Assembly: GCF_900109545.1 (NCBI RefSeq)
Contig: NZ_FOAP01000003.1
Span: forward strand, 434,001-498,000
Length of the DNA: 64,000 nt
Origin: Stigmatella aurantiaca
Lineage (GTDB): Bacteria > Myxococcota > Myxococcia > Myxococcales > Myxococcaceae
Reading direction: 5' to 3'
Positions 45,226 to 53,685 of this stretch are shown one piece after another. The position numbers and the translations under genes are program-made. Under the pieces are notes generated by a model. That model made no database searches. It saw only the letters and a list, made by a program, of their open reading frames with translations, and was not told the origin of the DNA. Positions within the stretch are counted from its first letter, which is position 1. Each line of letters starts with the position of its first letter.

Positions 45226-47241
45226 TTATTTGGGCTTGTCTTCAAGCAGTGCGTTGACGACTTTGAGTGCTCCGTCAGGAGCCACCACGTCAAAGACGTG
45301 CCACCATTTCCCGTGGCTTTCTGCGGGGCACGTCACACGCAAGGAACGTCCCCTCCAGAGGACTTCTACTGAAGCGCCTGAACTCGCCAACGAGCCATCG
45401 CTTGAATAGTGGTGGACGACGCAGCGGTATCGTCCAGGGACAACCTGGGCGACGTGGATGACCTCGGGACCACGCCCCTGTTGGATGTCATTGGCTAGCC
45501 ACACCCAAGGTGCTTCCTTCAAGGAGCCTGGAGAGCGGTAATAGACCTCCTCCACTCCTGCTCCACCCGGGAGATACAGGTGGAGATCTAGATCCGCAGG
45601 TTGCTCACTCCATGTAAGTCGAATGGAACCCACGGCGTCTGTCGGGATACGCTCCCGATCATCAGGTGGAGCATTGGATAGCGGAGGTGTCGCGATCTTG
45701 CGCTGGCAGACTTGTTCGATCGCACGGAGCAACAGCGAGTTGAACCGTCCGCTTGCCAGATCCGCACACCCGGGCTTGAAGCCGCCGAATACCTCAGGGC
45801 TTGGCGTAAATGAGGAAGCAAGTTCTGCGGCGATAGCAGGAGCGGCGGGGCCGTAGTTAACGAGAGTAACCTGTGCTCGTGGATGACCCCTGGCATAATC
45901 ATGCAGGGCATCCTGGAAGGACCTCTTGTTGGCCTTCAAATACTGTTTGCACTCCACTACTGCTATGACATCGCTTGAAGCAGGCTGTGGGTGCTCATGT
46001 GCACCACCTGTTCCATCCACGGCAAGGCAATAGTCAGGCTGAATGTTTCCCTTTCTGCCCTTCCCTTGTGGATTCTGTAGTGGCGAGCGCAACTCTGCCC
46101 AAAGGGCAACCGTAGGTTCCCACCTTGTGAATGTAGCCACCAGTGTGGGATTGAAAGGGATGTGGAATAAGCCATTTTCCAAGTGGAACATGGCATCATC
46201 CGGCCCTCCTAGTGCGCCCACAATACGGGTGAAGACCCAGATGGAATAAAGTTCGTAGCGTTTTCTCCAGATTGGAAGGGAGAGAAGTTCCTCGATCTCA
46301 AGCCGTAGATCTTTGACTATCCGTTCCTCCCGGGGAATGTTGGCCAGGAACGCCGTAAGTTTCTGCTCCACTATTCCGCCCGAGTCATGTCTTAACTCAT
46401 GGATCTGCCTAGCAAATGACTGAGCCCAAAGGTCTGAATCGAGGAGGCGGAGGTGGCCCCAAACCACTGGAGAGTGCTCAAGCACTCCATCCTCAAAGAC
46501 TAGGGGAGTAGACTGAGGGGGAATGGGATACTGCTTCAAGTAGTCGCGCTGCTGGTTAAGCGACTTCCCCGCAGTGACAATAGCTTGCCAGACAGCCCAG
46601 GCCCGGCTGAGAAGCGATTGCAAAGTGGGTGAAGTCACCTGCGGTGGCCCTAGAAATACATCCGGCCATTGTCCCTGATTGTATTGCTGAACCCACTTGG
46701 TAAGAGTTGTGCCTGGCGGCGCACCTGTTGGCGCATTGAAGAGTTCAGCCAGGGTGTGCCCAGGGAATTCGAATGCATGCAAGAGATCCCAAAGCGAATT
46801 TTCTTTCCACTCTTCGCGGATGAGTGGCCGGGTCAACTGGCGCCAGCGTTCGATCTGCTCCCTAAAACTGTGCAGGTCAAACTCAAGGCTGGTATCGGCC
46901 TTCTCGAATTCGAACTTTACGCGCAGGTTCTGCTGACCGTACTTGGTACCGATTCGCTCTAGGAGTGAGTAGATGTCTACGTACATCCGGGAGAACGGCT
47001 GCAGTGCCTGAAAGAAAGCAGAGAGCAGCGGCTCTGGACGAGTCCCATGCTTCTGAAGGAAAGCCTCAAGCTCTAGTGGTTTAGCTGGAGGCTTCGGCTC
47101 CAGCGCGTTCCGCACATTCGCGGCGAGTTCGCCATCATAGTGCTGGAGGTCGAGACCTCCCTGCTTGAGGAGCGCAACCCACACCTCCTGCCCTGTAGTC
47201 CACCGAGCTGAACCTTCTGTAGAGCCCACTTTTTCGGCCAT
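45226..47241 (-). CDS. large PD-(D/E)xK nuclease-like protein with C-terminal DUF2135-like domain
   Basis: 671 residues. The N-terminal 380 residues have helical parts of unknown family. Near residue 400 come QPDYCLAV and then VIAVVECKQYL at about 427, the D...ExK arrangement of PD-(D/E)xK nucleases. The C-terminus (about 530-671) has LTWSEQPADLDLHLYLPGGAG, VWLANDIQQGRGPEVI and VPGRYRCVVHHYSSDG, a DUF2135-like beta-domain. Base composition is noticeably lower in GC than the neighbours. Next to a recombinase stub it is a candidate defence nuclease; target not shown. Confidence 0.65.
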   Translation of the reverse strand: MAEKVGSTEGSARWTTGQEVWVALLKQGGLDLQHYDGELAANVRNALEPKPPAKPLELEAFLQKHGTRPEPLLSAFFQALQPFSRMYVDIYSLLERIGTKYGQQNLRVKFEFEKADTSLEFDLHSFREQIERWRQLTRPLIREEWKENSLWDLLHAFEFPGHTLAELFNAPTGAPPGTTLTKWVQQYNQGQWPDVFLGPPQVTSPTLQSLLSRAWAVWQAIVTAGKSLNQQRDYLKQYPIPPQSTPLVFEDGVLEHSPVVWGHLRLLDSDLWAQSFARQIHELRHDSGGIVEQKLTAFLANIPREERIVKDLRLEIEELLSLPIWRKRYELYSIWVFTRIVGALGGPDDAMFHLENGLFHIPFNPTLVATFTRWEPTVALWAELRSPLQNPQGKGRKGNIQPDYCLAVDGTGGAHEHPQPASSDVIAVVECKQYLKANKRSFQDALHDYARGHPRAQVTLVNYGPAAPAIAAELASSFTPSPEVFGGFKPGCADLASGRFNSLLLRAIEQVCQRKIATPPLSNAPPDDRERIPTDAVGSIRLTWSEQPADLDLHLYLPGGAGVEEVYYRSPGSLKEAPWVWLANDIQQGRGPEVIHVAQVVPGRYRCVVHHYSSDGSLASSGASVEVLWRGRSLRVTCPAESHGKWWHVFDVVAPDGALKVVNALLEDKPK

Positions 47242-47920
47242 CCTATAACCCCCACAAATCCGGATTCACGTTCTCTCCTACGTTACAGTGGGTACCCTAG
47301 ACTAATAACTGTCGCTCACCAGCTTTTGATTGGAGATAGCAATCCCGGTGCCTCCGTGGCTCGCGCTCATCTGAAGCGTATTCCGATCTGACTGTGAGGG
47401 GCTTGTCGGACCCTGTCCGCTCGCGCGAGAAGGCCCTGGGAGGTCCTGGGAGCCACAGAAGTTGAGGCAGCACCTCCCAGTGGTTAGCCCGGCAGCGTGG
47501 GCCGGCGGGGCTCCTAGAGGCTTTGGCAGGGCTGTTTAGTGCCGCCCTGCGAGGCCGTTAATCAGATTCGCCATTCCCTTGGTGGTTGCATCGAACCTCT
47601 CTTCAACCTGCTTTGCTCTGAGGGGCCGCCCTTGGTGGCGAAAGCCCCCACCCCCGGGTTGAATCGTGGCGGTCTCCTTCTGGAAGGGTGAATGGGAGGG
47701 GGCAGGGCAAAACCCGGGAGTCTGCGCCACTGGGCTTCCCTACCCGCTAAGCGGAAGGCACTGAGGGTCTGCTGCGGGACCCTCTTTTTTGCTAGTTGGG
47801 TTACCACAGCCCGAACATGTTCTTGGCAGTGTGTCTCACGCTTTCCTCCGCTCTGTACTCCTGGCACGGCACTCCACCGGTTGGCGACCCGATCCAAAAT
47901 TTGAGGTGAGCGCAGACACC
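47242..47920. other. 679-bp region without a protein gene; possible structured RNA
   Basis: I see no gene with a convincing start. It holds a CTGGGAGGT / ACCTCCCAG pair (47436-47444 and 47472-47480), a GCAGGGC / GCCCTGC pair (47526-47532 and 47544-47550), and an intrinsic terminator at 47763. A plus-strand non-coding RNA ending there is possible; no known RNA family was recognised. Confidence 0.4.
47763..47790 (+). terminator. intrinsic terminator
   Basis: GAGGGTC and GACCCTC form a seven-base-pair stem with an eight-base loop, followed by six T (47785-47790). It is the clearest terminator of classical shape in the window, yet no plus-strand gene lies just upstream. Confidence 0.65.
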
Positions 47921-48484
47921 ATGCCCAGGTATTTCGAATGGAAGGATGACAGGCGCTCTTCCTCGCGGTGGCATCTGGGGGCCCCCGTGGATGAACGCGG
48001 ACAGGAAATGGACCCGTGGCAATTCCGGCAAGGCAGGGTGCTCGCCCTCGAAGGCGTGGCCTGCTTTCCAATCCAGGTGGCGGGAGATTCACTGGACTTC
48101 TGCTGGGCCGCCTTTGCCATCCCCGTGGTCCACGAGCGCGTTGTTCAGTTGTTCGAGCGCTTGGGCGTCCAGGATGTGCAGTTCATCCCCGCGAAGGTTG
48201 CAGGAGCCGGCGGAGCTCATTTCATTCTCAATGCGTTGCGCGTCATCCGCTGCATCGATGATGCGCGGAGCGAAGAGGTCCAGCACTGGACGCCCGAGGA
48301 CGGTGAGCCGGAGAAGACCGGCGAGTACCGTTCCATCATCGGACTGCGCATTCATCCCGCGAAGGTGGGGGATGCGCGGATCTTCCGTCCCTGGGGATGG
48401 CGCATCGCACTCATCGTCTCGGAGGACCTCCAGCAAGCCATCGAAGCCGGGGGCATCTCCGGTGTACGGTTCACTTCGGTCTGA
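47921..48484 (+). CDS. orphan Imm11-type (DUF1629-like) immunity protein
   Basis: 187 residues from ATG 47921, the same length as the protein at 41152. Shared words: PVVHERVVQLFERLG, LRVIRCIDDARSEEVQHWTPEDGEPEKTGEYRSI and RIHPAKVGDARIFRPWGW. The similarity to 41152 is modest but extends over the whole length. No toxin gene is next to it, so it may protect against kin toxins or be a leftover of a lost pair. Confidence 0.7.
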   Translation: MPRYFEWKDDRRSSSRWHLGAPVDERGQEMDPWQFRQGRVLALEGVACFPIQVAGDSLDFCWAAFAIPVVHERVVQLFERLGVQDVQFIPAKVAGAGGAHFILNALRVIRCIDDARSEEVQHWTPEDGEPEKTGEYRSIIGLRIHPAKVGDARIFRPWGWRIALIVSEDLQQAIEAGGISGVRFTSV

Positions 48485-48540
48485 ATACGGGCGCCCCCCG
48501 TGGATGAATAGGGGGCACCCGCGGCTCCGCGGACGCGGCG

Positions 48541-50061
48541 CTACTTCAGCTCGGCCCGGCGCTCGATGAGCTGCCGGGAGATCTCGAGCGCCGAGACGAC
48601 GGCACCCTCCGAGTGGCTGTCCACCGTCGTGTCTCCACCGAAGTAGATGCGGCCCTGCGGGCGCCGCAGCTCATTGGCGAGCGCATCGAAGCGCGAACGC
48701 CCGAGCTCCAGCGGCCAGTACGCCACCGCCTGGGGGTAGACGAAGATCTCGGCCGACCGGATGTGCCGGCGGACACCGGGGAAGAGGGCATCGAGCGCCT
48801 CCGCGCTCTTCTCGCGCACCTCGTCCAGGGGCAGGGACATGAGGTCCCGGGCGAACTTGGCGTGCAGCAGCAGCGTGAGGAGCTGATCCCTCCCCGTCTC
48901 GCCGCTGCCCTGGAGGTTCGTCACGTCGTAGATGCTGCCCGCCTGCGTGTCCGACAGCATCGTGAGGATGCTCTCGCCCTTCACGCTCCACAGCGGGGCC
49001 GCCTCGGGGGCCACGCGGAAGTGCACCTTGATGTAGCTGCCCATCTTCGTCGTGTGGATGGCCTTCCACTTCTCCGCCGTCAGCGCGGGCGAGAACTGGA
49101 TCCGGCCAATGACGTTCACGGGCACCGTGACGACCGCCATCCGTCCGGTCACCTCGATGTACTGGCGCTCCTTCTCCAGGATCCGCAGCTTCACCCCGGT
49201 TTCCGTCTGCTCGATCGCGGTGACGCGGGCCTGGGTGATGATCTGATCCGGCGCCAGGCGGGACACCAGCGCCTCGGTGAAGCGCGTGTTGCCGCCCTCG
49301 ACATGGTAGTTCTTCTCACCAAAGCCCTCCGGCGTGTCCAGGAAGAGCCGGACCTCGTCGATGCCGTCGAGCGCCGCGATCTTGTCCCACTCGATCGCCA
49401 TCTCCGGCTCGACCGTGACACGGATCCACTCGCTCACCTTGCGCGGCAGCTTGTCCCGGCCGACGAAATCCGCGAAGCTGATGCGCATCAGCTCCGCCAG
49501 CTCCGGCGGCAGGGGCTTGCCCTCGTAGTGGCTGGCGTGAAGCTTGGAGTAGAGGGCCCAGATCTTCTCGTTCCACTTGAGGAAGGCCGTGCGCTCCTCC
49601 GCGTTGAAGATGCCCGCGAGGTACTGGTCTCTCGCGCCCTCGCCCTGGTAGGGGTACACCTTCCCCTCGAGCCGCACCGTGGAGTGCGCCACGTCCTCCA
49701 CCAGCGGCAGGTTCAGCTCCTTCAACAGCTTCACGGCGGGGCTGCGGCCGAAGTACTCCTCCATGTGCGCCTCCGCCGTGACGCCGTCCGCGAAGGTGAC
49801 CGTCTGGATGCGGCCGCCCACGCGAGGCGACGCCTCGACGAGCAGCGCGTCGATGCCCGCCTTCTTCAGCTCGTGGGCGATGGTCAGCCCCGTCAGGCCC
49901 GCGCCGACGATGATGACTGGGGCGTCCTTCCGGGGCGCCACCGCTGCGGGCGGGGCCGCGCTCTCCGTACCGCCTCGCTTCTCCTGACTCCAGCCCGCGC
50001 AGCCCTGGAGGGCAAGCAGCGCCACCAGCAGATATGAGAGTCCAAACCAGCGCTTCTGCAT
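48541..50061 (-). CDS. flavin-containing amine oxidase, lipoprotein
   Basis: 506 residues from ATG 50061. Lipobox LLALQGC at the end of a short signal, then the Rossmann FAD motif VIIVGAGLTGLTIAHELKKAG and the LLVEASPRVGGRI segment. Near the C-terminus, GRIYFGGDTTV... fits the FAD-binding end of monoamine oxidases. Being a lipoprotein, it is exported in unfolded or Tat-independent form, which is unusual for a flavoenzyme. Substrate (an amine) unknown. Confidence 0.82.
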   Translation of the reverse strand: MQKRWFGLSYLLVALLALQGCAGWSQEKRGGTESAAPPAAVAPRKDAPVIIVGAGLTGLTIAHELKKAGIDALLVEASPRVGGRIQTVTFADGVTAEAHMEEYFGRSPAVKLLKELNLPLVEDVAHSTVRLEGKVYPYQGEGARDQYLAGIFNAEERTAFLKWNEKIWALYSKLHASHYEGKPLPPELAELMRISFADFVGRDKLPRKVSEWIRVTVEPEMAIEWDKIAALDGIDEVRLFLDTPEGFGEKNYHVEGGNTRFTEALVSRLAPDQIITQARVTAIEQTETGVKLRILEKERQYIEVTGRMAVVTVPVNVIGRIQFSPALTAEKWKAIHTTKMGSYIKVHFRVAPEAAPLWSVKGESILTMLSDTQAGSIYDVTNLQGSGETGRDQLLTLLLHAKFARDLMSLPLDEVREKSAEALDALFPGVRRHIRSAEIFVYPQAVAYWPLELGRSRFDALANELRRPQGRIYFGGDTTVDSHSEGAVVSALEISRQLIERRAELK

Positions 50062-50170
50062 GTCTTCTTCTCCTCTTCCGCCACACGCGTGGGGAATACG
50101 CGCGGGACTACCGGAGCGAGACAAAGACTCCCAATGAAATCGGGCTGGGGTTTGAGGGGGGATGTGCCTC

Positions 50171-50195
50171 ATTGACGTGTCAATGACGTGTCAAT
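50171..50195. promoter_or_regulatory. tandem overlapping palindromes (TGAC-GT-GTCA)
   Basis: Two TGACGTGTCA sites share an AAT spacer: first at 50173-50182, second at 50184-50193, the first extended to ATTGACGTGTCAAT. Such spaced dyads are typical operators of dimeric repressors. They lie between the divergent amine oxidase and esterase genes, 110 bases from one start and about 130 from the other. No regulator gene is next to them. Confidence 0.55.
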
Positions 50196-50326
50196 GCCAG
50201 GAGGGCCGGTGAGCCAGTAGGGGAAGTCATGGCATGCTGAAGCCCAGCTCTGCGCATGAGGGCTTCGAGGAGGACAGCTCTCGCCACCTTGCCTCCTCCT
50301 GTACCGTGTGGGGAGAATTGCTTCCC

Positions 50327-51430
50327 ATGCCTGTATCCCCCTGGAACACCCTGGGCCCGCTCGCGGCCCTGTCCCTCCTGATGTCGAACGTCCCGGCCGA
50401 GGCCACCACCGTCCGCGTCCATTACGACGTCGGCTATGGCAACCGCATCACCGTGCGTGGCAGCAAGGCACCGCTCTCGTGGTCCACGGGCACCTCCGCC
50501 ACGTGGGGGCCGGGCAACATCTGGACCCTGTCCTGGGCCAACTCCGTGGGCGAGGTGGAGCTCAAGCCCCTCGTCAATGATGTGTCCTGGTCGGCCGGTG
50601 CCAACTACCGCATCCCGGCTGGCGCCACGGTGGACCTCTACCCCTTCTTCGGCACGGCCTCGGGGCGGTTGCAGTACGTCCCCAGTGTGTACTCGCCGCA
50701 GCTCGGCAACTCCCGGACCCTGGCCGTCTATCTGCCGCCCAGCTATTCGGAGAACCCGCTCAAGCGCTACCCCGTGGTGTATGCCCATGACGGGCAAAAC
50801 CTGTTCAATGCCGCCACCGCCTTTGGCGGCGTCGAATGGCGCATGGACGAGACGGCCAATGCCCTCATCGCCAGCGGCGCCATGGACGAGGTCATCATCG
50901 TGGGCGTCTACAACGCTGCGGCCCAGCGCATCTACGAGTACACCCCCTGCTGCGATCCCCAGTACGGCGGTGGGGGCGCGGAGGCGTATGCGCGCTTTCT
51001 CATCGACACGGTGAAGCCCTATGTCGACCAGAACTTCCGCACGTTGACGGGGCCTCAGAACACGGCCCTCCTCGGCTCGTCGCTCGGTGGGCTGGTGTCT
51101 TTCCATGCCGGCCGGAACCACCCGTCTGTCTTTGGCAAGCTCGCGGCGCTGTCGAGCTCCTTCTGGTGGAATGGTCAGGCGCTCACCCAGCAGGTGGAGG
51201 CCTCCCCCACGAAGGTGCCCGTGCGCGTCTACCTCGATGCGGGCACCAACGGGGACGGGTTGGCGGAGACCACCCGCATGCGCGATGCGCTCGTGGCGGA
51301 TGGCCATGTCCAGGGCGCGGATCTCTTCTATTACGTGGCGCAGGGCGCGGGACACACGGAGGCCGCCTGGGCCGCGCGGCTGCACCTGCCCCTCACGTAT
51401 CTCTTCCCCTGGCAGGGCACGGCCTACTGA
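50327..51430 (+). CDS. esterase-D/feruloyl-esterase-like alpha/beta hydrolase, secreted
   Basis: 367 residues from ATG 50327, which gives a signal peptide (LGPLAALSLLMSNVPAEA). An N-terminal beta module precedes a PF00756-like hydrolase: YAHDGQNLFN, then the nucleophile GSSLGGLVSF, a later Asp (YLDAGTNGDG) and His (GAGHTEAAW). It should hydrolyse esters outside the cytoplasm. Divergent from the amine oxidase, with the palindromic site between. Confidence 0.85.
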   Translation: MPVSPWNTLGPLAALSLLMSNVPAEATTVRVHYDVGYGNRITVRGSKAPLSWSTGTSATWGPGNIWTLSWANSVGEVELKPLVNDVSWSAGANYRIPAGATVDLYPFFGTASGRLQYVPSVYSPQLGNSRTLAVYLPPSYSENPLKRYPVVYAHDGQNLFNAATAFGGVEWRMDETANALIASGAMDEVIIVGVYNAAAQRIYEYTPCCDPQYGGGGAEAYARFLIDTVKPYVDQNFRTLTGPQNTALLGSSLGGLVSFHAGRNHPSVFGKLAALSSSFWWNGQALTQQVEASPTKVPVRVYLDAGTNGDGLAETTRMRDALVADGHVQGADLFYYVAQGAGHTEAAWAARLHLPLTYLFPWQGTAY

Positions 51431-51480
51431 GCTTTGGCCCCCGCCCGCCCTATGGGGCGGCCTGGGCCCGGCGGGGACGA

Positions 51481-52886
51481 GCCGGTAGGCTGGGGCGATG
51501 GATACGTCTCCTTCGATGGGCCCCGAGGCGCTCCCGGTAGGGCTGGAAGTGGGCCTGTGGCGCGTGGTGAGCCTGTGCGGCCGGGGCTCCTATGGCGCCG
51601 TGTATCGCGTGGTGCACACGCAGGCTCCGGAAGGCGAGGCCTTCGCGTTGAAGATGGCGTTGCAGCCGTGGGATCCGCGCTTCGAGCGGGAGGTGGAGCT
51701 GCTGCGCCGGGTGAAGCACGCGGGGGTGCCCCGGCTACGGGACTGGGGCGAGTGGAAGGTGAAGGGCGGAGGGGTGTTCCCCTACTTGGTGATGGAGTGG
51801 GTGGAGGGGGTGCCCTTGTATGAGTGGGCCGAAGGGCGCCAGGTGTCCACGGAAGAGGCGGCGGGGGTGTTGGCTGGGGTGGCGCGGGCGTTGGAGGCGG
51901 TGCACGCAGTGGGCGGGGTGCACCGGGACGTGAAGGGCGGCAACGTGTTGGTGCGGCGTGAAAATGGGCGCGCGGTGCTGATGGACTTCGGCTCTGGGAA
52001 CTACCGGGGCGCGCGTCCGCTGACACACCAGCCCCCGCCGCCCGGGACGTATGAGTACCAGAGCCCGGAGTCGGTGCGCTTTCAATGGCAGAGCTTGCGC
52101 CAGAGAGAGGGCCGGTTCGAGGCAGGGCCCCAGGAGGATGTGTATGCGTTGGGGGTGACGGCGTACCGGCTCGTGACGGGGAGGTACCCGCCGGAGGTGG
52201 AGGTGGAGAAGACGGAGGAGGGGTACCGGGTGCTGCCGCGTGCGCCGGTGGTGTTCGAGCCGGGTACACCGGTGAGCCAGGAACTGGCGAAACTCATCCG
52301 GCGGATGCTCTCGGAAGATCCCTCGGCGCGAGGCCGCGCGGCGCAGGTGGCGCAGACGTTGGAGGGCATCGCGAGGGGCTCGCGGCCAGAGACGGAGCAG
52401 GTGCTTGGGCTGTCCGGGGCTGGGAGGTTCAAGGGGAGCGGCACCTGGGATGCCCCTGTACGGAGGGCCAGGAGGTGGGCTCCCTGGGCAGCGCTTGCCG
52501 TGAGCGGGGCGCTGGCGGCCTCAGGGATGTGGATGCGGCAGTCTGCTCCAGAGGAAGGGACAGGCGCCGGGCGTGATCATGCCAGGATGGACGAGGCGCG
52601 GGACGCGGGAACCGTGGGATTGGCGGATGCCGTGCTCGAAGTGCCTGCCAGCGGAGATTTGATTGGAGAGGCAACGCAACGGGTGGGCTTGGATATGCCC
52701 AAGCAGCCATTTCCAGGGCAGCGCCAGCCGCCCTGTGGGAGGCCCTTGGTCGCGGTCAACGGTGGCTGTTGGGTACGAACGGGGGATGTGACCCCCCCCT
52801 GCGGTGCCAACGCCTACGAATGGAAGAAGGAGTGTTACGTGCCCGCGCTTCCCCCTCCCCGGCCACAGACTTCTCAGCCGCAGTGA
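51481..52886 (+). repeat. kinase duplication, copy B
   Basis: Partner of 43243-44636 (offset 8238 at the 5' end, direct orientation). The intervening 6.8 kb holds the recombinase stub, nuclease, orphan immunity gene, amine oxidase and esterase. Confidence 0.9.
51498..52886 (+). CDS. Ser/Thr protein kinase with Cys-rich tail (copy B)
   Basis: 462 residues, near-identical to the 43260 kinase in the catalytic domain: GRGSYGAV, HRDVKGGN, MDFGSGN and the following YEYQSPESVRF all match. Differences are greater in the membrane helix (WAPWAALAVSGALAASGMW) and the linker. The Cys-rich exported tail (GGCWVRTG, PCGANAYEWKKECY) is kept. Substrate and ligand unknown. Confidence 0.9.
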   Translation: MDTSPSMGPEALPVGLEVGLWRVVSLCGRGSYGAVYRVVHTQAPEGEAFALKMALQPWDPRFEREVELLRRVKHAGVPRLRDWGEWKVKGGGVFPYLVMEWVEGVPLYEWAEGRQVSTEEAAGVLAGVARALEAVHAVGGVHRDVKGGNVLVRRENGRAVLMDFGSGNYRGARPLTHQPPPPGTYEYQSPESVRFQWQSLRQREGRFEAGPQEDVYALGVTAYRLVTGRYPPEVEVEKTEEGYRVLPRAPVVFEPGTPVSQELAKLIRRMLSEDPSARGRAAQVAQTLEGIARGSRPETEQVLGLSGAGRFKGSGTWDAPVRRARRWAPWAALAVSGALAASGMWMRQSAPEEGTGAGRDHARMDEARDAGTVGLADAVLEVPASGDLIGEATQRVGLDMPKQPFPGQRQPPCGRPLVAVNGGCWVRTGDVTPPCGANAYEWKKECYVPALPPPRPQTSQPQ

Positions 52887-53032
52887 GGGCCGAAGCGAGC
52901 GAGAAGGCCGTCGCTGCCCGTTTCGTTCAGGAACGGGAACAGGAGGCTCCCCCCTGGGCACTGGAGGCAGGAGGAGCGTTCGAGTACTTCCAGCCCTGGC
53001 AACTGAAGGTTGCTCTTTGAAAGGGTGCTCGA

Positions 53033-53371
53033 ATGCGTCTGGCGATGACTCTGTCAGCAATGGTGCTGGTGTCTGCGGCGGGTGAAGCTTGGGCTTCGGG
53101 GACGGGGCCCAGGCAGATTCGCAGCATTGGATGTCATTTGGTCGATAACACCTGTTTCGTCGAGATCTCGGGCGGCATCGTGGGGCCAACCGGGTGTCAG
53201 AGCACCTCGTTGCGTTGGAATCAGAAGGAGGATGCAAATGGTCAGAGTATCCTCGCGCTGCTCACCGCAGCTTTCCAGTCTGGGAAGACTGTAAGCTTCG
53301 AGATTCGTGACACTGCTTGTTATGTTTACCAGCCGGTCTTCCCCACTTTTGCGTATATCTTCGTTCACTAG
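53033..53371 (+). CDS. small secreted protein, unknown function
   Basis: 112 residues from ATG 53033, with AAGGG about eight bases upstream. Signal peptide (MTLSAMVLVSAAGEAWA) then four cysteines in the mature part (GCHLVDNTC, GCQ, ACYV). Probably a small disulphide-linked beta domain. 146 bases after kinase B on the same strand. No family recognised. Confidence 0.6.
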   Translation: MRLAMTLSAMVLVSAAGEAWASGTGPRQIRSIGCHLVDNTCFVEISGGIVGPTGCQSTSLRWNQKEDANGQSILALLTAAFQSGKTVSFEIRDTACYVYQPVFPTFAYIFVH

Positions 53372-53685
53372 GCTTGAGCATTTCGGGGGGGGATGGCTTC
53401 CCGCTCCTGTTCCCAACTGAGCCTGTCCTCCCTGGCGCGCAGCCCACTGCGAGGGGCTCTCCTCGGAGAGGGGGGCCTATGCTGGGCCCGGTGAGCCCCT
53501 TGTTCCCGATGTGCACTGGGCCCGGACGTGGAGTGGGGCCAAGGGGGCTCCATCCAGATCACGGAAGGCCAATGCCACGTCGATACAGGCAGGGCTGGAG
53601 GCTCCCATGGAGCCCTTCGTGAAAGGGGCCACCTGGGGGCGGGCTCCCCTGTCCGAGGGGAGCCCGCCGGGTTCACCCGCCTGGC
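53372..53685. other. 314-bp gap between convergent genes
   Basis: No gene seen. The part nearest the minus-strand repeat-protein gene holds a strong hairpin (listed separately). The remainder is GC-rich without a clear site. Confidence 0.5.
53638..53668 (-). terminator. 13-bp perfect hairpin after the 53686 gene
   Basis: GGCGGGCTCCCCT and AGGGGAGCCCGCC pair perfectly around a five-base loop. It lies 18 bases beyond the stop of the minus-strand gene that ends at 53686. No T-run follows, but the stem is very stable. Confidence 0.55.

Noticed and set aside
47600-47720. tRNA- or tmRNA-like sequence (GGTTGAATC)
   Set aside because: The T-loop lacks TTC, no matching acceptor or anticodon stems are found, and no tag-like frame is visible.
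47562-48092. Minus-strand frame upstream of the orphan immunity gene
   Set aside because: No ribosome-binding site, low-complexity Arg/Pro translation and overlap with the immunity gene; likely a shadow.
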